Source: Pseudoxanthomonas sp. J31 (GTDB taxonomy: Bacteria > Pseudomonadota > Gammaproteobacteria > Xanthomonadales > Xanthomonadaceae). Taken from it: DNA of 64,000 bases. Location of the stretch: the NCBI RefSeq assembly GCF_000510725.1, contig NZ_AZNZ01000001.1, positions 186,001-250,000 on the forward strand, written 5' to 3'. Position 1 is the stretch's first letter, and each line of letters starts with the position of its first letter. Positions 42,343 through 50,516 of this stretch are shown in pieces. The notes under the pieces were generated by a model. The model had not been told where the DNA came from. It worked only from the letters and a program-made list of their open reading frames with translations, and made no database searches. A program made the translations under genes and the position numbers.

Positions 42343-43646
42343 ACGCGCCCGCGGGCGAGCCGCCGCGCTACAAGGGCTGGGCCGGCATCCGCCGCGCCTT
42401 CGGCACGCCGTCGGCGCTGACCCTGGCGCTGCTGGGCTTCGGCTGCGGCCTGCCGTTCCTGCCGGTGGCCTCGATGACCCTGTCCACCCGCCTGCGCGAC
42501 GGCGGCCTGGACCTGGCCAGCATCGGCCTGATCAGCCTGGCCAGCTTCTTCTACCTGCTGAAGTTCCTGTGGGCGCCGCTGCTGGACCGCTACGTGTTCG
42601 CGCCGCTGGGGCTGCTCGGACGGCGCCGCTCGTGGCTGCTGGCGGCGCAGCTGGGCGTGGCGGCGGGCCTGGCCGCGCTGGCCTTCACCCGCCCGGAGCT
42701 GGGCGTGGGCCCGCTGGTGGGCTGGGTGCTGCTCACCTCCTTCGCCGGCGCCACCCAGGACTCGGTGGTCGACGCCTACCGCATCGAGGTCGCCCCGGCG
42801 CAGGCCCAGGCCGCGCTGGCGGCCACCTATACCCTGGGCTACCGCATCGGCCTGATCCTCGGCGGCGCCGGCGCGCTTTACCTGGCCGAGTTCGGCGGCT
42901 GGACCGTGGCCTACCTGGCGATGGCGGCGCTGATGCTGGCGCCGGCGCTGGCGACGCTGCTGTCGCGCGAGCCGGCGGTGCCGGAGGCCACCGTGGTGCG
43001 CCGGATCGATTTCCTCGGCGCGTTCTGGCAGCCGTTCTCCAGCTTCTTCGCCAACAACGGCCTGGCCCTGGGCCTGGCCCTGCTGCTGTTCGTCGGCCTG
43101 TTCAAGTTCCCCGACCAGGTGATCGGGGTGATGGCCGGCCCGTTCTACCTGGACAGCGGCTACAGCAAGGCCGACATCGCCACCGTGTCCAAGCTGTACG
43201 GCATCTGGGCCGGGATCGGCGGCGCGTTCCTGGGCGGGTTGTGCGTGGCCGCGTTCGGCTTCCGCCGCATGCTGTTCGTCGCCGCCCTCGGCGTGGCGCT
43301 GTCGAACCTGGCGTTCCTGCTGATGAGCCAGTACCCGTCGCAGATCTGGGCGTTCTACGCGGCGATCACCGTGGACAACGTGGCCCAGGGCTTCGCCGGC
43401 ACGGTGCTGGTGGCGTTCATGTCCTCGCTGACCGACCGCAACTTCACCGCCACCCAGTTCGCGCTGCTGGTGTCGCTGGCCAACCTGCCGGGCAAGTTCG
43501 CCGGCGGCGTGTCCGGCTACGTGGTCGAGGCCACCTCGTACGCGACCTTCTTCGTGCTGTCGGCGCTGACCGTGGTCCCGACCCTGGCCCTGCTGGCCTG
43601 GCTGTGGCCGCGGATCCGCGAGGCCGGGGCCGACCCGGCACGCTGA
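42339..43646 (+). CDS. ampG: AmpG-like MFS transporter (muropeptide permease family)
   Basis: 435 residues from a GTG overlapping the xthA stop. About 12 TM helices. Landmarks of the AmpG/acetyl-CoA-transporter-like MFS branch: GFGCGLPFLPVASMTLSTRLRDGG near the start, SFFYLLKFLWAPLLDRY, FAGATQDSVVDAYRIE, and TYTLGYRIGLILGGAGALYLAEFGGW. AmpG imports GlcNAc-anhydroMurNAc peptides for recycling; anmK 3 kb downstream fits that role. The specificity is inferred, so the symbol is tentative. Confidence 0.85.
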   Translation: MNAPAGEPPRYKGWAGIRRAFGTPSALTLALLGFGCGLPFLPVASMTLSTRLRDGGLDLASIGLISLASFFYLLKFLWAPLLDRYVFAPLGLLGRRRSWLLAAQLGVAAGLAALAFTRPELGVGPLVGWVLLTSFAGATQDSVVDAYRIEVAPAQAQAALAATYTLGYRIGLILGGAGALYLAEFGGWTVAYLAMAALMLAPALATLLSREPAVPEATVVRRIDFLGAFWQPFSSFFANNGLALGLALLLFVGLFKFPDQVIGVMAGPFYLDSGYSKADIATVSKLYGIWAGIGGAFLGGLCVAAFGFRRMLFVAALGVALSNLAFLLMSQYPSQIWAFYAAITVDNVAQGFAGTVLVAFMSSLTDRNFTATQFALLVSLANLPGKFAGGVSGYVVEATSYATFFVLSALTVVPTLALLAWLWPRIREAGADPAR

Positions 43647-43720
43647 CGGCGGCCGGCGACTCGTATGCGGCGGCGCTTCGTGGCAGTCTTTGCCCCGCCC
43701 CCCACCGAGCCGCCAAGGCC

Positions 43721-43948
43721 ATGCCCGACCTGGTGTTGCGCGACATCGACCCGATCCTGGCCGAGCGCATCCAGCGCGTCGCCCAGGCCCGCGGCTGGCC
43801 GCTGCGGGAAGCCGTGATCCGGCTGCTGGAGCAGGGCCTGTTCGCGGCCGAGGAAGAGGTGCGCGCGGGCTTCGAGAACCAGGAAGTGGAGGCGCTGGCC
43901 GAGGCCATCGCCGCGCTCAAGCTGCTGCCGGCCGGGCGGGACTTCTGA
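43721..43948 (+). CDS. Ribbon-helix-helix-like small protein, orphan
   Basis: 75 residues. A strand (DLVLRDI) is followed by two helices ([16 protein letters not shown], then [22 protein letters not shown]), the pattern of FitA/Arc-type RHH DNA-binding proteins. The acidic second half ([19 protein letters not shown]) could be a partner-binding tail, as in antitoxins, but no toxin gene is adjacent. No clear Shine-Dalgarno; the start is inferred from the fold. It converges with the next membrane-protein gene. Confidence 0.6.
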   Translation: MPDLVLRDIDPILAERIQRVAQARGWPLREAVIRLLEQGLFAAEEEVRAGFENQEVEALAEAIAALKLLPAGRDF

Positions 43949-43973
43949 GCCCGCCGGCCGGCGATCCGCCGCC

Positions 43974-44663
43974 TCAGTGGCGTCCGGAGGCGCGCCGCGC
44001 CTGCAGCAGCGCCGCGCCGGCGCGGGCGTGGCCGCGCGCGGCCAAGGCCTTGCGCTGCTCGCGGATGCGCTGGGCGGCATAGGTGAGGGCCGAGGCCATG
44101 ATCAGGGTGTAGGCCAGCAGCTCGGTGCATTCCTCGGCCGCGTTCTTGAACACGCGCACGTAGTTCTCCGCCAGCAGGCCGTGCCACAGCGTGGTCATGC
44201 CGAACAGGCGCGAATAGATCAGCAGCAGCACCAGGCCGATGGTCATCACCGCCGCCGGGCGCGAGCGCAGGAAGCGCGCGGTGGCGTCCAGGGTGGCCTG
44301 GCGCTGGCGCAGGGCGTAGCCGAGGCTGGCGGCGGCCAGGGCCGCGACCAGGATCGACCACAGGCCGCGGAACAGCAGGTCCCAGACCGCGTCCAGCTCG
44401 CGGATCAGCATGCAGCCGAAGAAGCCGGCCGCCAGCACGGCGAAGCCGCGCTCGTCCGCGCGGGCGCGGGCCAGGCGCACGAACGCCAGCACGGTGGCGA
44501 CCAGGAAGCCGAGCTGGGTCAGCTCGACCAGCGACCATTCGCCCACGTCGTCGCCCAGCAGCTGGATGTCGGCGTACAGCAGCGCCACCGGGGTGGCCAT
44601 GACCAGCGCCAGCAGCGCGGAACGGCCCAGGTGGGCCAGCAGGATGTGCCGTTGTTTTTCCAT
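43974..44663 (-). CDS. Polytopic membrane protein, unknown
   Basis: 229 residues from ATG 44663 ([13 protein letters not shown]); an in-frame TTG two codons earlier is less likely. About six hydrophobic segments, including [87 protein letters not shown] and [15 protein letters not shown]. Conserved-looking acids lie between segments ([29 protein letters not shown]). I do not recognise the family. The basic C-terminus is cytoplasmic by the positive-inside rule. Confidence 0.7.
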   Translation of the reverse strand: MEKQRHILLAHLGRSALLALVMATPVALLYADIQLLGDDVGEWSLVELTQLGFLVATVLAFVRLARARADERGFAVLAAGFFGCMLIRELDAVWDLLFRGLWSILVAALAAASLGYALRQRQATLDATARFLRSRPAAVMTIGLVLLLIYSRLFGMTTLWHGLLAENYVRVFKNAAEECTELLAYTLIMASALTYAAQRIREQRKALAARGHARAGAALLQARRASGRH

Positions 44664-44885
44664 GTCCAAACCCTCGGGGGAGGCGCGCGGGGCCCGGTCG
44701 GGGGCGGGCCTGGGGGGGGAACGCGCGCGTTGGGTAGCGGAATTTTAATTTCTGCAGCCGCCCCCGGCAGCCCGGCCCGTGGAACATTGCGTCATCGCTG
44801 CTTCAGCTGCGCGGGCGTCGCGCGGCTGTACGCGGGCCGGCCGCGTGGCACCCTGCGCAGTGCCAGGCACGGAGGAACGCGAACC
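44664..44885. other. Intergenic region upstream of the macrodomain gene
   Basis: About 220 bp between divergent genes. It contains a G8 run (44714-44721), a short AT-rich patch (GGAATTTTAATTTC) that could hold the membrane-protein promoter, and a GGAGGAA Shine-Dalgarno just before the macrodomain ATG. No gene seen. Confidence 0.4.
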
Positions 44886-45392
44886 ATGACCCTGCGAATG
44901 CGGGCGGTACAGGCCGACATCACCACCCTGGCGGTGGACGCCATCGTCAATGCCGCCAATTCCTCGCTGCTGGGCGGCGGCGGGGTCGACGGCGCGATCC
45001 ACAGCGCCGCCGGGCCGGGCCTGCTGGAGGAGTGCCGCGCGCTGGGCGGCTGCCCGACCGGCGAGGCGCGGATCACCGCCGGCCACCGCCTGCCGGCGCG
45101 GCACGTGATCCATACCGTCGGCCCGGTCTGGCGCGGCGGCCAGGCCGGCGAACCGGAACTGCTGGCGGCCTGCTACCGCAACAGCCTGGCCCTGGCCGAG
45201 GCGCATGGCTGCGCCAGCGTCGCCTTCCCCTCGATCAGCACCGGCGTGTACGGCTATCCACCGGACCTGGCGGCGCCGCTGGCGCTGGCCACGGTGGCGG
45301 GGTTCCCGGCGCGGGTGGTGCGGGAAGTGCTGTTCTGCTGCTTCTCGGCGGCCGACCTGGCGCGCTACCAGCGCCTGCTGGCCGGCGCCTGA
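44886..45392 (+). CDS. Macrodomain O-acetyl-ADP-ribose deacetylase (YmdB/MacroD-like)
   Basis: 168 residues, a single macrodomain. ADP-ribose-binding signatures: [36 protein letters not shown] and [17 protein letters not shown]. The family removes O-acetyl-ADP-ribose or mono-ADP-ribose from proteins. GGAGGAA Shine-Dalgarno. Its stop is 6 bp from the converging isoaspartyl peptidase gene, leaving no room for a separate terminator. Confidence 0.94.
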   Translation: MTLRMRAVQADITTLAVDAIVNAANSSLLGGGGVDGAIHSAAGPGLLEECRALGGCPTGEARITAGHRLPARHVIHTVGPVWRGGQAGEPELLAACYRNSLALAEAHGCASVAFPSISTGVYGYPPDLAAPLALATVAGFPARVVREVLFCCFSAADLARYQRLLAGA

Positions 45393-45398
45393 GCCGGC

Positions 45399-46454
45399 TC
45401 AGGGCAGCGGCAGCGGCTCGTCGAACACCGCCACGTGCGGCACCCCGTCGGCGCCGATCCAGCCGCGGTACATGCCGCCGGTGTTGAACGGCAGGGCGAT
45501 GCTGCCGTCCGCGCCCAGGGCGATGGCGCCGCCGTTGCCGCCGGCGGCGGGGATGTCGCGGTTGATCACCTCCGCGGCCGCCTGCACCAGCGGCTGCCCG
45601 GCCAGCCGCACCCGCGCGCAGATCTCGTGCGCGGCGGCGGCGCGGATGTAGTACTCGCCCCAGCCGGTGCCGGACACCGCGCAGCGGGCGTCGGCCCAGG
45701 TGCCGGCACCGATGATCGGGGAGTCGCCGATCCGGCCCCAGCGCTTGTTGGTCATGCCGCCGGTGGAGGTGCCGGCGGCCAGGCCGCCGCGCGCGTCCAG
45801 CGCCACCGCGCCGACCGTGCCGAAGTAGGGGTGCGCCGGCGCGGTGGCGGCCTGGCCCTGCTCGCGTGCCCGCGCCTGCTGCAGCTGGCGCCAGCGCTTG
45901 TCGGTGCGGAACCAGGACGGATCGACCAGCTCGATGCCCCGGGCCGCGGCGAAGGCCTCGGCGCCCTCGCCGGCGAGCATCACGTGCGGGGAGGCTTCCA
46001 TCACCGCGCGCGCCAGGCGGATCGGGTTGCGCACCCGGCGCACCCCGGCGATCGCGCCGGCGCGGCCACTGGCGCCGTCCATGATCGCCGCGTCCAGCTC
46101 GTTGTGGCCGTCGTGGGTGAACACCGCGCCGCGGCCGGCATTGAACTCCGGCGCGTCCTCCAGCACCGCGATCGCGGCAGTCACCGCGTCCAGCGCCGCG
46201 CCGCCCTCGCGCAGCACCGCGTGCCCGGCCTGCAGCGCCCGGGCCAGGGCCTGGCGCGCGGCGGCTTCCTCGGCGGCCGCCAGGCTGCCTCGCTCCACCC
46301 CGGCGCCGCCATGCAGCACCAGCAGTGGCGCCGCTGCCGGGGCGCCGTCGTGTACCGGATCGGACTGCACTCCGGCCTGGGCGCCGGCCGCGAGCATCGC
46401 GCCCAGTGCCAGCCAGGCCGCCATCCAGGTCCCGCCACGCTTGCCCATTGCCAT
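45399..46454 (-). CDS. Exported isoaspartyl peptidase/plant-type L-asparaginase (Ntn hydrolase)
   Basis: 351 residues. A signal peptide (about 1-28, cut after AGAQA) makes it periplasmic, unlike cytoplasmic IaaA. LLVLHGGAGVERG opens the mature fold. The autoproteolysis site and nucleophile is Thr213 in HPYFGTVGAVALD. Substrate-binding GTSTGGMTNKRWGRIGDSPIIGAGTWAD follows. It cleaves N-terminal isoaspartyl dipeptides and asparagine. It lies 33 bp downstream of anmK in the same direction, so probably the same transcript. Confidence 0.94.
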   Translation of the reverse strand: MAMGKRGGTWMAAWLALGAMLAAGAQAGVQSDPVHDGAPAAAPLLVLHGGAGVERGSLAAAEEAAARQALARALQAGHAVLREGGAALDAVTAAIAVLEDAPEFNAGRGAVFTHDGHNELDAAIMDGASGRAGAIAGVRRVRNPIRLARAVMEASPHVMLAGEGAEAFAAARGIELVDPSWFRTDKRWRQLQQARAREQGQAATAPAHPYFGTVGAVALDARGGLAAGTSTGGMTNKRWGRIGDSPIIGAGTWADARCAVSGTGWGEYYIRAAAAHEICARVRLAGQPLVQAAAEVINRDIPAAGGNGGAIALGADGSIALPFNTGGMYRGWIGADGVPHVAVFDEPLPLP

Positions 46455-46487
46455 CCTCCTCTTCCGGTGCGGCGCGCGGCGCCGCGC

Positions 46488-47597
46488 TCAGGCCGGGTGC
46501 ACCACGCCCAGCACGCGGGGTCCGCGCGCGCCGGTGACCGCCGCCAGGTTGCCGGGGCGCCCGGCCAGGGTTTCGCGCGCCAGCCAGGCGAACGCCATCG
46601 CTTCCACGAAATCCGGGTCCAGGCCGTAGGCCGCGGTGGACTCGACCGCCACCTGCGGCAGGCGCGCGCCCAGCCGCGCCATCAACACGGGGTTGCGCAC
46701 GCCGCCGCCGCATACCAGCACGCGCGCGGTGCCGGGCTGGTGCGCCTGCAGCGCGTCCGCGACGGTGGCGGCGGTCAGTTCCAGCAGGGTGGCCTGCACG
46801 TCGGCCGCGGCCTCGCCACGCAGGCGCGCTTCCACCCACTCCAGGTGGAACTGCTCGCGGCCGGTGCTCTTGGGCGGCGGCAGGGCGAACCAGGGCTCGT
46901 CCAGCAGCCGTGCCAGCAGCGCCTGGTCCACGCTGCCGGAGGCGGCGAACGCGCCGCCGGCGTCGAACGCCGCGCCGGTATGGCGCAGGCACCAGGCATC
47001 GAGCAGGGCGTTGGCCGGGCCGGTGTCGAAGCCGCGTATCGCGCCGGCGCGCGGCAGCAGGGTGTAGTTGCCGATCCCGCCGAGGTTGAGCACGGCGCGG
47101 TCCTCGGCCGGCGAATGCAGCAGGGCGGCGTGGAACGCCGGCACCAGCGGCGCGCCCTGGCCACCGGCGGCGACGTCGCGGCGGCGGAAGTCGCAGACCG
47201 TGGCGATGCCGGTGCGCTCGGCGATCACCGCGCCGTCGCCGACCTGCAGGGTGAACGGCGCCGGGCCGTGCGGGCGGTGGCGCAGGGTCTGGCCGTGCGA
47301 GCCGATCGCCGCCACCTGCGCCGGCGCCACCCCGGCCTGGCGCAGCAGGGCCAGGGCCGCGGCGGCGAAGGCCTCGCCCACCTGCACGTCCAGCCGGCCC
47401 AGCTCGTCCAGCGACTGCGGCTCGCCGCCCTGGCCGATCGCGACCAGGCGTGCGCGCACGGCTTCTTCCCAGGGATGGGTATGGGCGGCGACCAGGCGCA
47501 GGCCCGCGGTGGCGGGGCCGTCGGGGAATTCGACCAGCGCCGCGTCGATGCCGTCGGCGCTGGTGCCCGAGATCAGGCCAAGGAAGAGTCGGGACAT
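46488..47597 (-). CDS. anmK: Anhydro-N-acetylmuramic acid kinase
   Basis: 369 residues. The family opening [23 protein letters not shown] (ATP phosphate loop), [23 protein letters not shown], and [17 protein letters not shown] are visible. It phosphorylates and opens anhydroMurNAc from cell-wall turnover, giving MurNAc-6-P. The start was set at ATG 47597: the ATG three codons earlier (47606) overlaps a -10 TACAAT (47610-47605), so it cannot be in the mRNA. The chosen start is 7 nt after that hexamer. Confidence 0.95.
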   Translation of the reverse strand: MSRLFLGLISGTSADGIDAALVEFPDGPATAGLRLVAAHTHPWEEAVRARLVAIGQGGEPQSLDELGRLDVQVGEAFAAAALALLRQAGVAPAQVAAIGSHGQTLRHRPHGPAPFTLQVGDGAVIAERTGIATVCDFRRRDVAAGGQGAPLVPAFHAALLHSPAEDRAVLNLGGIGNYTLLPRAGAIRGFDTGPANALLDAWCLRHTGAAFDAGGAFAASGSVDQALLARLLDEPWFALPPPKSTGREQFHLEWVEARLRGEAAADVQATLLELTAATVADALQAHQPGTARVLVCGGGVRNPVLMARLGARLPQVAVESTAAYGLDPDFVEAMAFAWLARETLAGRPGNLAAVTGARGPRVLGVVHPA

Positions 47598-47604
47598 GCG
47601 CGCC

Positions 47605-47610
47605 ATTGTA
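47605..47610 (-). promoter_or_regulatory. -10 TACAAT of anmK, near-leaderless
   Basis: Minus-strand TACAAT with 7 nt to the chosen ATG (47597). Decides the start of anmK. Confidence 0.5.
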
Positions 47611-47625
47611 GGCGCGGGCGCCGGC

Positions 47626-49053
47626 TCAGCCGCGCTTGCCGGCGGCCTTGTCCGCCTCCGCCTTGGGTGCGCTGGCGTAGAGCAGCTGCTCCATCGACTC
47701 GATGCGCGCCAGGGTCGGCGCGGTCTGCTGCCGGAACGCGGCCAGGGCGGCGCCCTTGAGCGGCTCCGGTGGCGGCATGGTCACCGACAGCGGGTTGCGG
47801 TGCTGGCCGTTGACCCGGAATTCATAGTGCAGGTGCGGGCCGGTGGCCAGGCCGGTGGAGCCGACGTAGCCGATCACCGTGCCCTGGGACACGTGCTGGC
47901 CCTGGCGGATCTTGCCGAAGCGCGACATGTGCGCGTACAGCGTGGTGTGGCCCTTGCCGTGGTCGAGGATCACCACGTTGCCGTAGCCACGCTGCTGGCC
48001 GACGAACTGCACCCTGGCGTCGCCGGCGGCCATGATCGGGGTGCCGGTGCTGGCGGCGTAGTCCACGCCCTTGTGCATGCGCATCTTGCCCAGCACCGGG
48101 TGGTGGCGCGCGCCGAACTTGGACGACAGCCGCGCATACGGGATCGGCATGCGGATGAAGCTCTTCTTCAGCGGGCGCCCGTCGGGGGTGTAGTAGCCGA
48201 CCTTGCCCTCGTGCTCGAAGCGCACGCCGGTGTAGGTCTTGCCGCCGGTGGTGAAGCTTGCCGCCAGGATGCGGCCGCCGCCGATGCGCTCGCCCTCGCG
48301 CCAGGTCTCCTCGATCACGGCGCTGAAGCGGTCGCCGCGCTGCACGTCCTTGAAGTCGATGTCGTACTTGAAGATCTCGTCGGTCATCACCGCGATCGAG
48401 GCCGGGCTCAGGCCGGCCTTGCGCCCGGCGGCGTACAGCGAGTGCTCGATCTCGGCGCTGGCCACCGCGATCCGGGTGGTGGTGGCGCGCTCGAGCACCT
48501 TCTGGTGGATCTTGCCGCCGGCCAGGGTCAGCTCGACCCGCTCGGTCGGGCTGCGGTCGAAGCGGAAGCCGTGCAGCTGCCCGTCCTCGCCCAGGGCGAA
48601 GGCCAGTTCGGCGCCGGGACGCAGGCGGCTGAGCGGCTCGCGGTTGCCGGGCTGCTCGAGGATCTGGTGCATCACCTGGCTGGACACGCCCATCGCCGCG
48701 AACAGCGCGCCCAGGGTCTGGCCGGGCTGGATCTGGACCACTTCCCACTGGTGCCCGGGCTGGGCCGCGGTGGGCGCGCGCACGGTCAGCGGCGGCAGGC
48801 TCAGCGGCAGGGTGGCGTGCAGCCGGGTCTGCGGCTCCAGCTGCGCGGAGAATCCGGGGATGATGGTGGCGATCAGGGCGCCGAGGGTGGCGAACAGGCT
48901 GGCGTGGACCCAGTGGCGGCGGGTCCAGCGGGTGTTGAAGGCCGCCGGGAAGCGTTTCTTCAGCTTGAGCTTGTGGCGGAGGGTTCTGTGGTGGAGGATC
49001 CCGAGCCGGTCGTGGAACTGCTGCTTGCGCACGCGGTGTTCGGTCAGGGGCAT
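47626..49053 (-). CDS. M23 murein DD-endopeptidase, MepM-like, membrane-anchored
   Basis: 475 residues from ATG 49053 ([13 protein letters not shown]) with a GGAAG Shine-Dalgarno; the open frame extends 23 codons further, but that part lies in the promoter. One TM helix (about 48-68, [19 protein letters not shown]) follows a basic N-terminus. Then an OapA/LysM-like domain ([28 protein letters not shown]). The C-terminal lytic M23 domain (about 320-430) has [24 protein letters not shown] (HxxxD zinc ligands) and GPHLHYEF. It cleaves peptide cross-links to let the wall grow. It is divergent from tyrS. Confidence 0.94.
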   Translation of the reverse strand: MPLTEHRVRKQQFHDRLGILHHRTLRHKLKLKKRFPAAFNTRWTRRHWVHASLFATLGALIATIIPGFSAQLEPQTRLHATLPLSLPPLTVRAPTAAQPGHQWEVVQIQPGQTLGALFAAMGVSSQVMHQILEQPGNREPLSRLRPGAELAFALGEDGQLHGFRFDRSPTERVELTLAGGKIHQKVLERATTTRIAVASAEIEHSLYAAGRKAGLSPASIAVMTDEIFKYDIDFKDVQRGDRFSAVIEETWREGERIGGGRILAASFTTGGKTYTGVRFEHEGKVGYYTPDGRPLKKSFIRMPIPYARLSSKFGARHHPVLGKMRMHKGVDYAASTGTPIMAAGDARVQFVGQQRGYGNVVILDHGKGHTTLYAHMSRFGKIRQGQHVSQGTVIGYVGSTGLATGPHLHYEFRVNGQHRNPLSVTMPPPEPLKGAALAAFRQQTAPTLARIESMEQLLYASAPKAEADKAAGKRG

Positions 49054-49100
49054 TGGACGGCTTCCTTCACGGGACCCCGGAATGCGGCCCACCGCCGCGT

Positions 49101-49129
49101 ACCTTAGACACATGAAATCCATGCGTCAA
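49101..49129 (-). promoter_or_regulatory. Promoter of the M23 gene, TTGACG-17-TAAGGT
   Basis: Minus-strand -35 TTGACG (49129-49124) and -10 TAAGGT (49106-49101), exactly 17 bp apart. The leader is about 40 nt. The upstream in-frame ATG at 49122 lies inside this promoter. Confidence 0.55.
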
Positions 49130-49235
49130 ACCATTGAAGAACCTGAACTTTCCGGTGGCGCCCCCGTTAACTAGCACTTAACATGACGTTCAAGTTTGTC
49201 AGCCCCCTTCCCCCGACTTCCCGCTGGAGCAGAAC

Positions 49236-50444
49236 GTGCCTTCCGTCGAAGAATCCCTTGCCCTGATCGGTCGCGGCGCCGACGAGATCCTCAAGCCCGA
49301 GGAGCTGGAGGCGCGGCTGAAGCTTGGCCGCCCGCTGCGGGTCAAGGCCGGCTTCGACCCCACCGCGCCGGACCTGCACCTGGGCCATACGGTGCTGCTG
49401 AACAAGATGCGCCAGTTCCAGGACCTGGGCCACCAGGTGATCTTCCTGATTGGCGACTTCACCGGGATGATCGGCGACCCCACCGGCAAGAGCGCCACCC
49501 GCAAGCCGCTGACCCGCGAGGACGTGCTGGCCAACGCCCAGACCTACGCCGAGCAGGTGTTCAAGGTGCTGGACCGCGAGCGCACCGAGGTCCGCTTCAA
49601 CAGCGAGTGGTTCGGCAAGATGTCGGCGGCGGACATGATCCGCCTGGCCGGCCAGCACACCGTGGCGCGCATGCTCGAGCGCGACGACTTCTCCAAGCGC
49701 TTCGCCGCGCAGCAGTCGATCGCCATCCACGAGTTCCTGTACCCGCTGGTGCAGGGCTACGACTCGGTGGCGCTGCAGGCCGACGTCGAGCTGGGCGGCA
49801 CCGACCAGAAGTTCAACCTGCTGATGGGCCGCGGCCTGCAGGAGCACTACGGGCAGGCGCCGCAGATCGTGCTGACCATGCCGCTGCTGGAAGGCCTGGA
49901 CGGCGTGAACAAGATGAGCAAGTCGCTGGGCAACTACATCGGCATCGCCGAAGCCGCGATCGACATCGTCAACAAGACGATGAAGATCGGCGACGAGCTG
50001 ATGTGGAAGTGGATCGAGCTGCTCAGCTTCGAGATCTCCGCCGCCGAGGCGCGCAAGCTGCGCGAGGAGGTCGCCGCCGGCCTCAATCCGCGCGACGTCA
50101 AGCTGCGCCTGGCGCGCGAGCTGGCCACCCGCTTCCACGACGCCGCCGCGGCCGAGACCGCGATCGCCGGCTGGCACGCCGCGGTCACCGGCCAGGGCGA
50201 TACCTCGCTGCTGCCGCTGCAGGACGTGGCCGTTCCGGCCGAGGGCCTGCGCATCGCCGCCCTGCTGACCGCCGCCGGCATCACCCCGTCCAACTCCGAG
50301 GCCAACCGCAAGCTCAAGGAGCGCGCGGTCAAGGTCGACGGCGAAGTGGTCGAGGACGCCTCGCGGGTATTCACCCCGGGCTTCGAAGGCGTGCTGCAGG
50401 TGGGCAAGCGCAACTTCGCGCGGGTGCGCCTGGTCGCCGCCTGA
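49236..50444 (+). CDS. tyrS: Tyrosyl-tRNA synthetase
   Basis: 402 residues from a GTG with a GGAG Shine-Dalgarno. HIGH-type HLGH in [12 protein letters not shown] (about 48-51), KMSKS (about 228-232), [36 protein letters not shown] for tyrosine binding, and a C-terminal S4-like RNA-binding domain (from about 340, [25 protein letters not shown]). The roughly 400-residue HLGH type is the TyrZ-like bacterial subfamily. It charges tRNA-Tyr. It is divergent from the M23 gene and converges on putA. Confidence 0.96.
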   Translation: MPSVEESLALIGRGADEILKPEELEARLKLGRPLRVKAGFDPTAPDLHLGHTVLLNKMRQFQDLGHQVIFLIGDFTGMIGDPTGKSATRKPLTREDVLANAQTYAEQVFKVLDRERTEVRFNSEWFGKMSAADMIRLAGQHTVARMLERDDFSKRFAAQQSIAIHEFLYPLVQGYDSVALQADVELGGTDQKFNLLMGRGLQEHYGQAPQIVLTMPLLEGLDGVNKMSKSLGNYIGIAEAAIDIVNKTMKIGDELMWKWIELLSFEISAAEARKLREEVAAGLNPRDVKLRLARELATRFHDAAAAETAIAGWHAAVTGQGDTSLLPLQDVAVPAEGLRIAALLTAAGITPSNSEANRKLKERAVKVDGEVVEDASRVFTPGFEGVLQVGKRNFARVRLVAA

Positions 50445-50465
50445 GCCCGGCGGCCGGCGGATGGA

Positions 50466-50496
50466 AAAGGGGCGCCGATGGCGCCCCTTTCCGTTT
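50466..50496. terminator. Bidirectional terminator between tyrS and putA
   Basis: Perfect 11-bp stem AAAGGGGCGCC/GGCGCCCCTTT (50466-50476 with 50480-50490), GAT loop, then CCGTTTCC. A and T flanks serve both strands. Confidence 0.82.
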
Positions 50497-50516
50497 CCTG
50501 CGTGGCTGGCCGCGGC

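Noticed and set aside
49053-49123. Longer M23 protein starting at ATG 49122
   Set aside because: That ATG lies inside the TTGACG-17-TAAGGT promoter; the ATG at 49053 has a Shine-Dalgarno.
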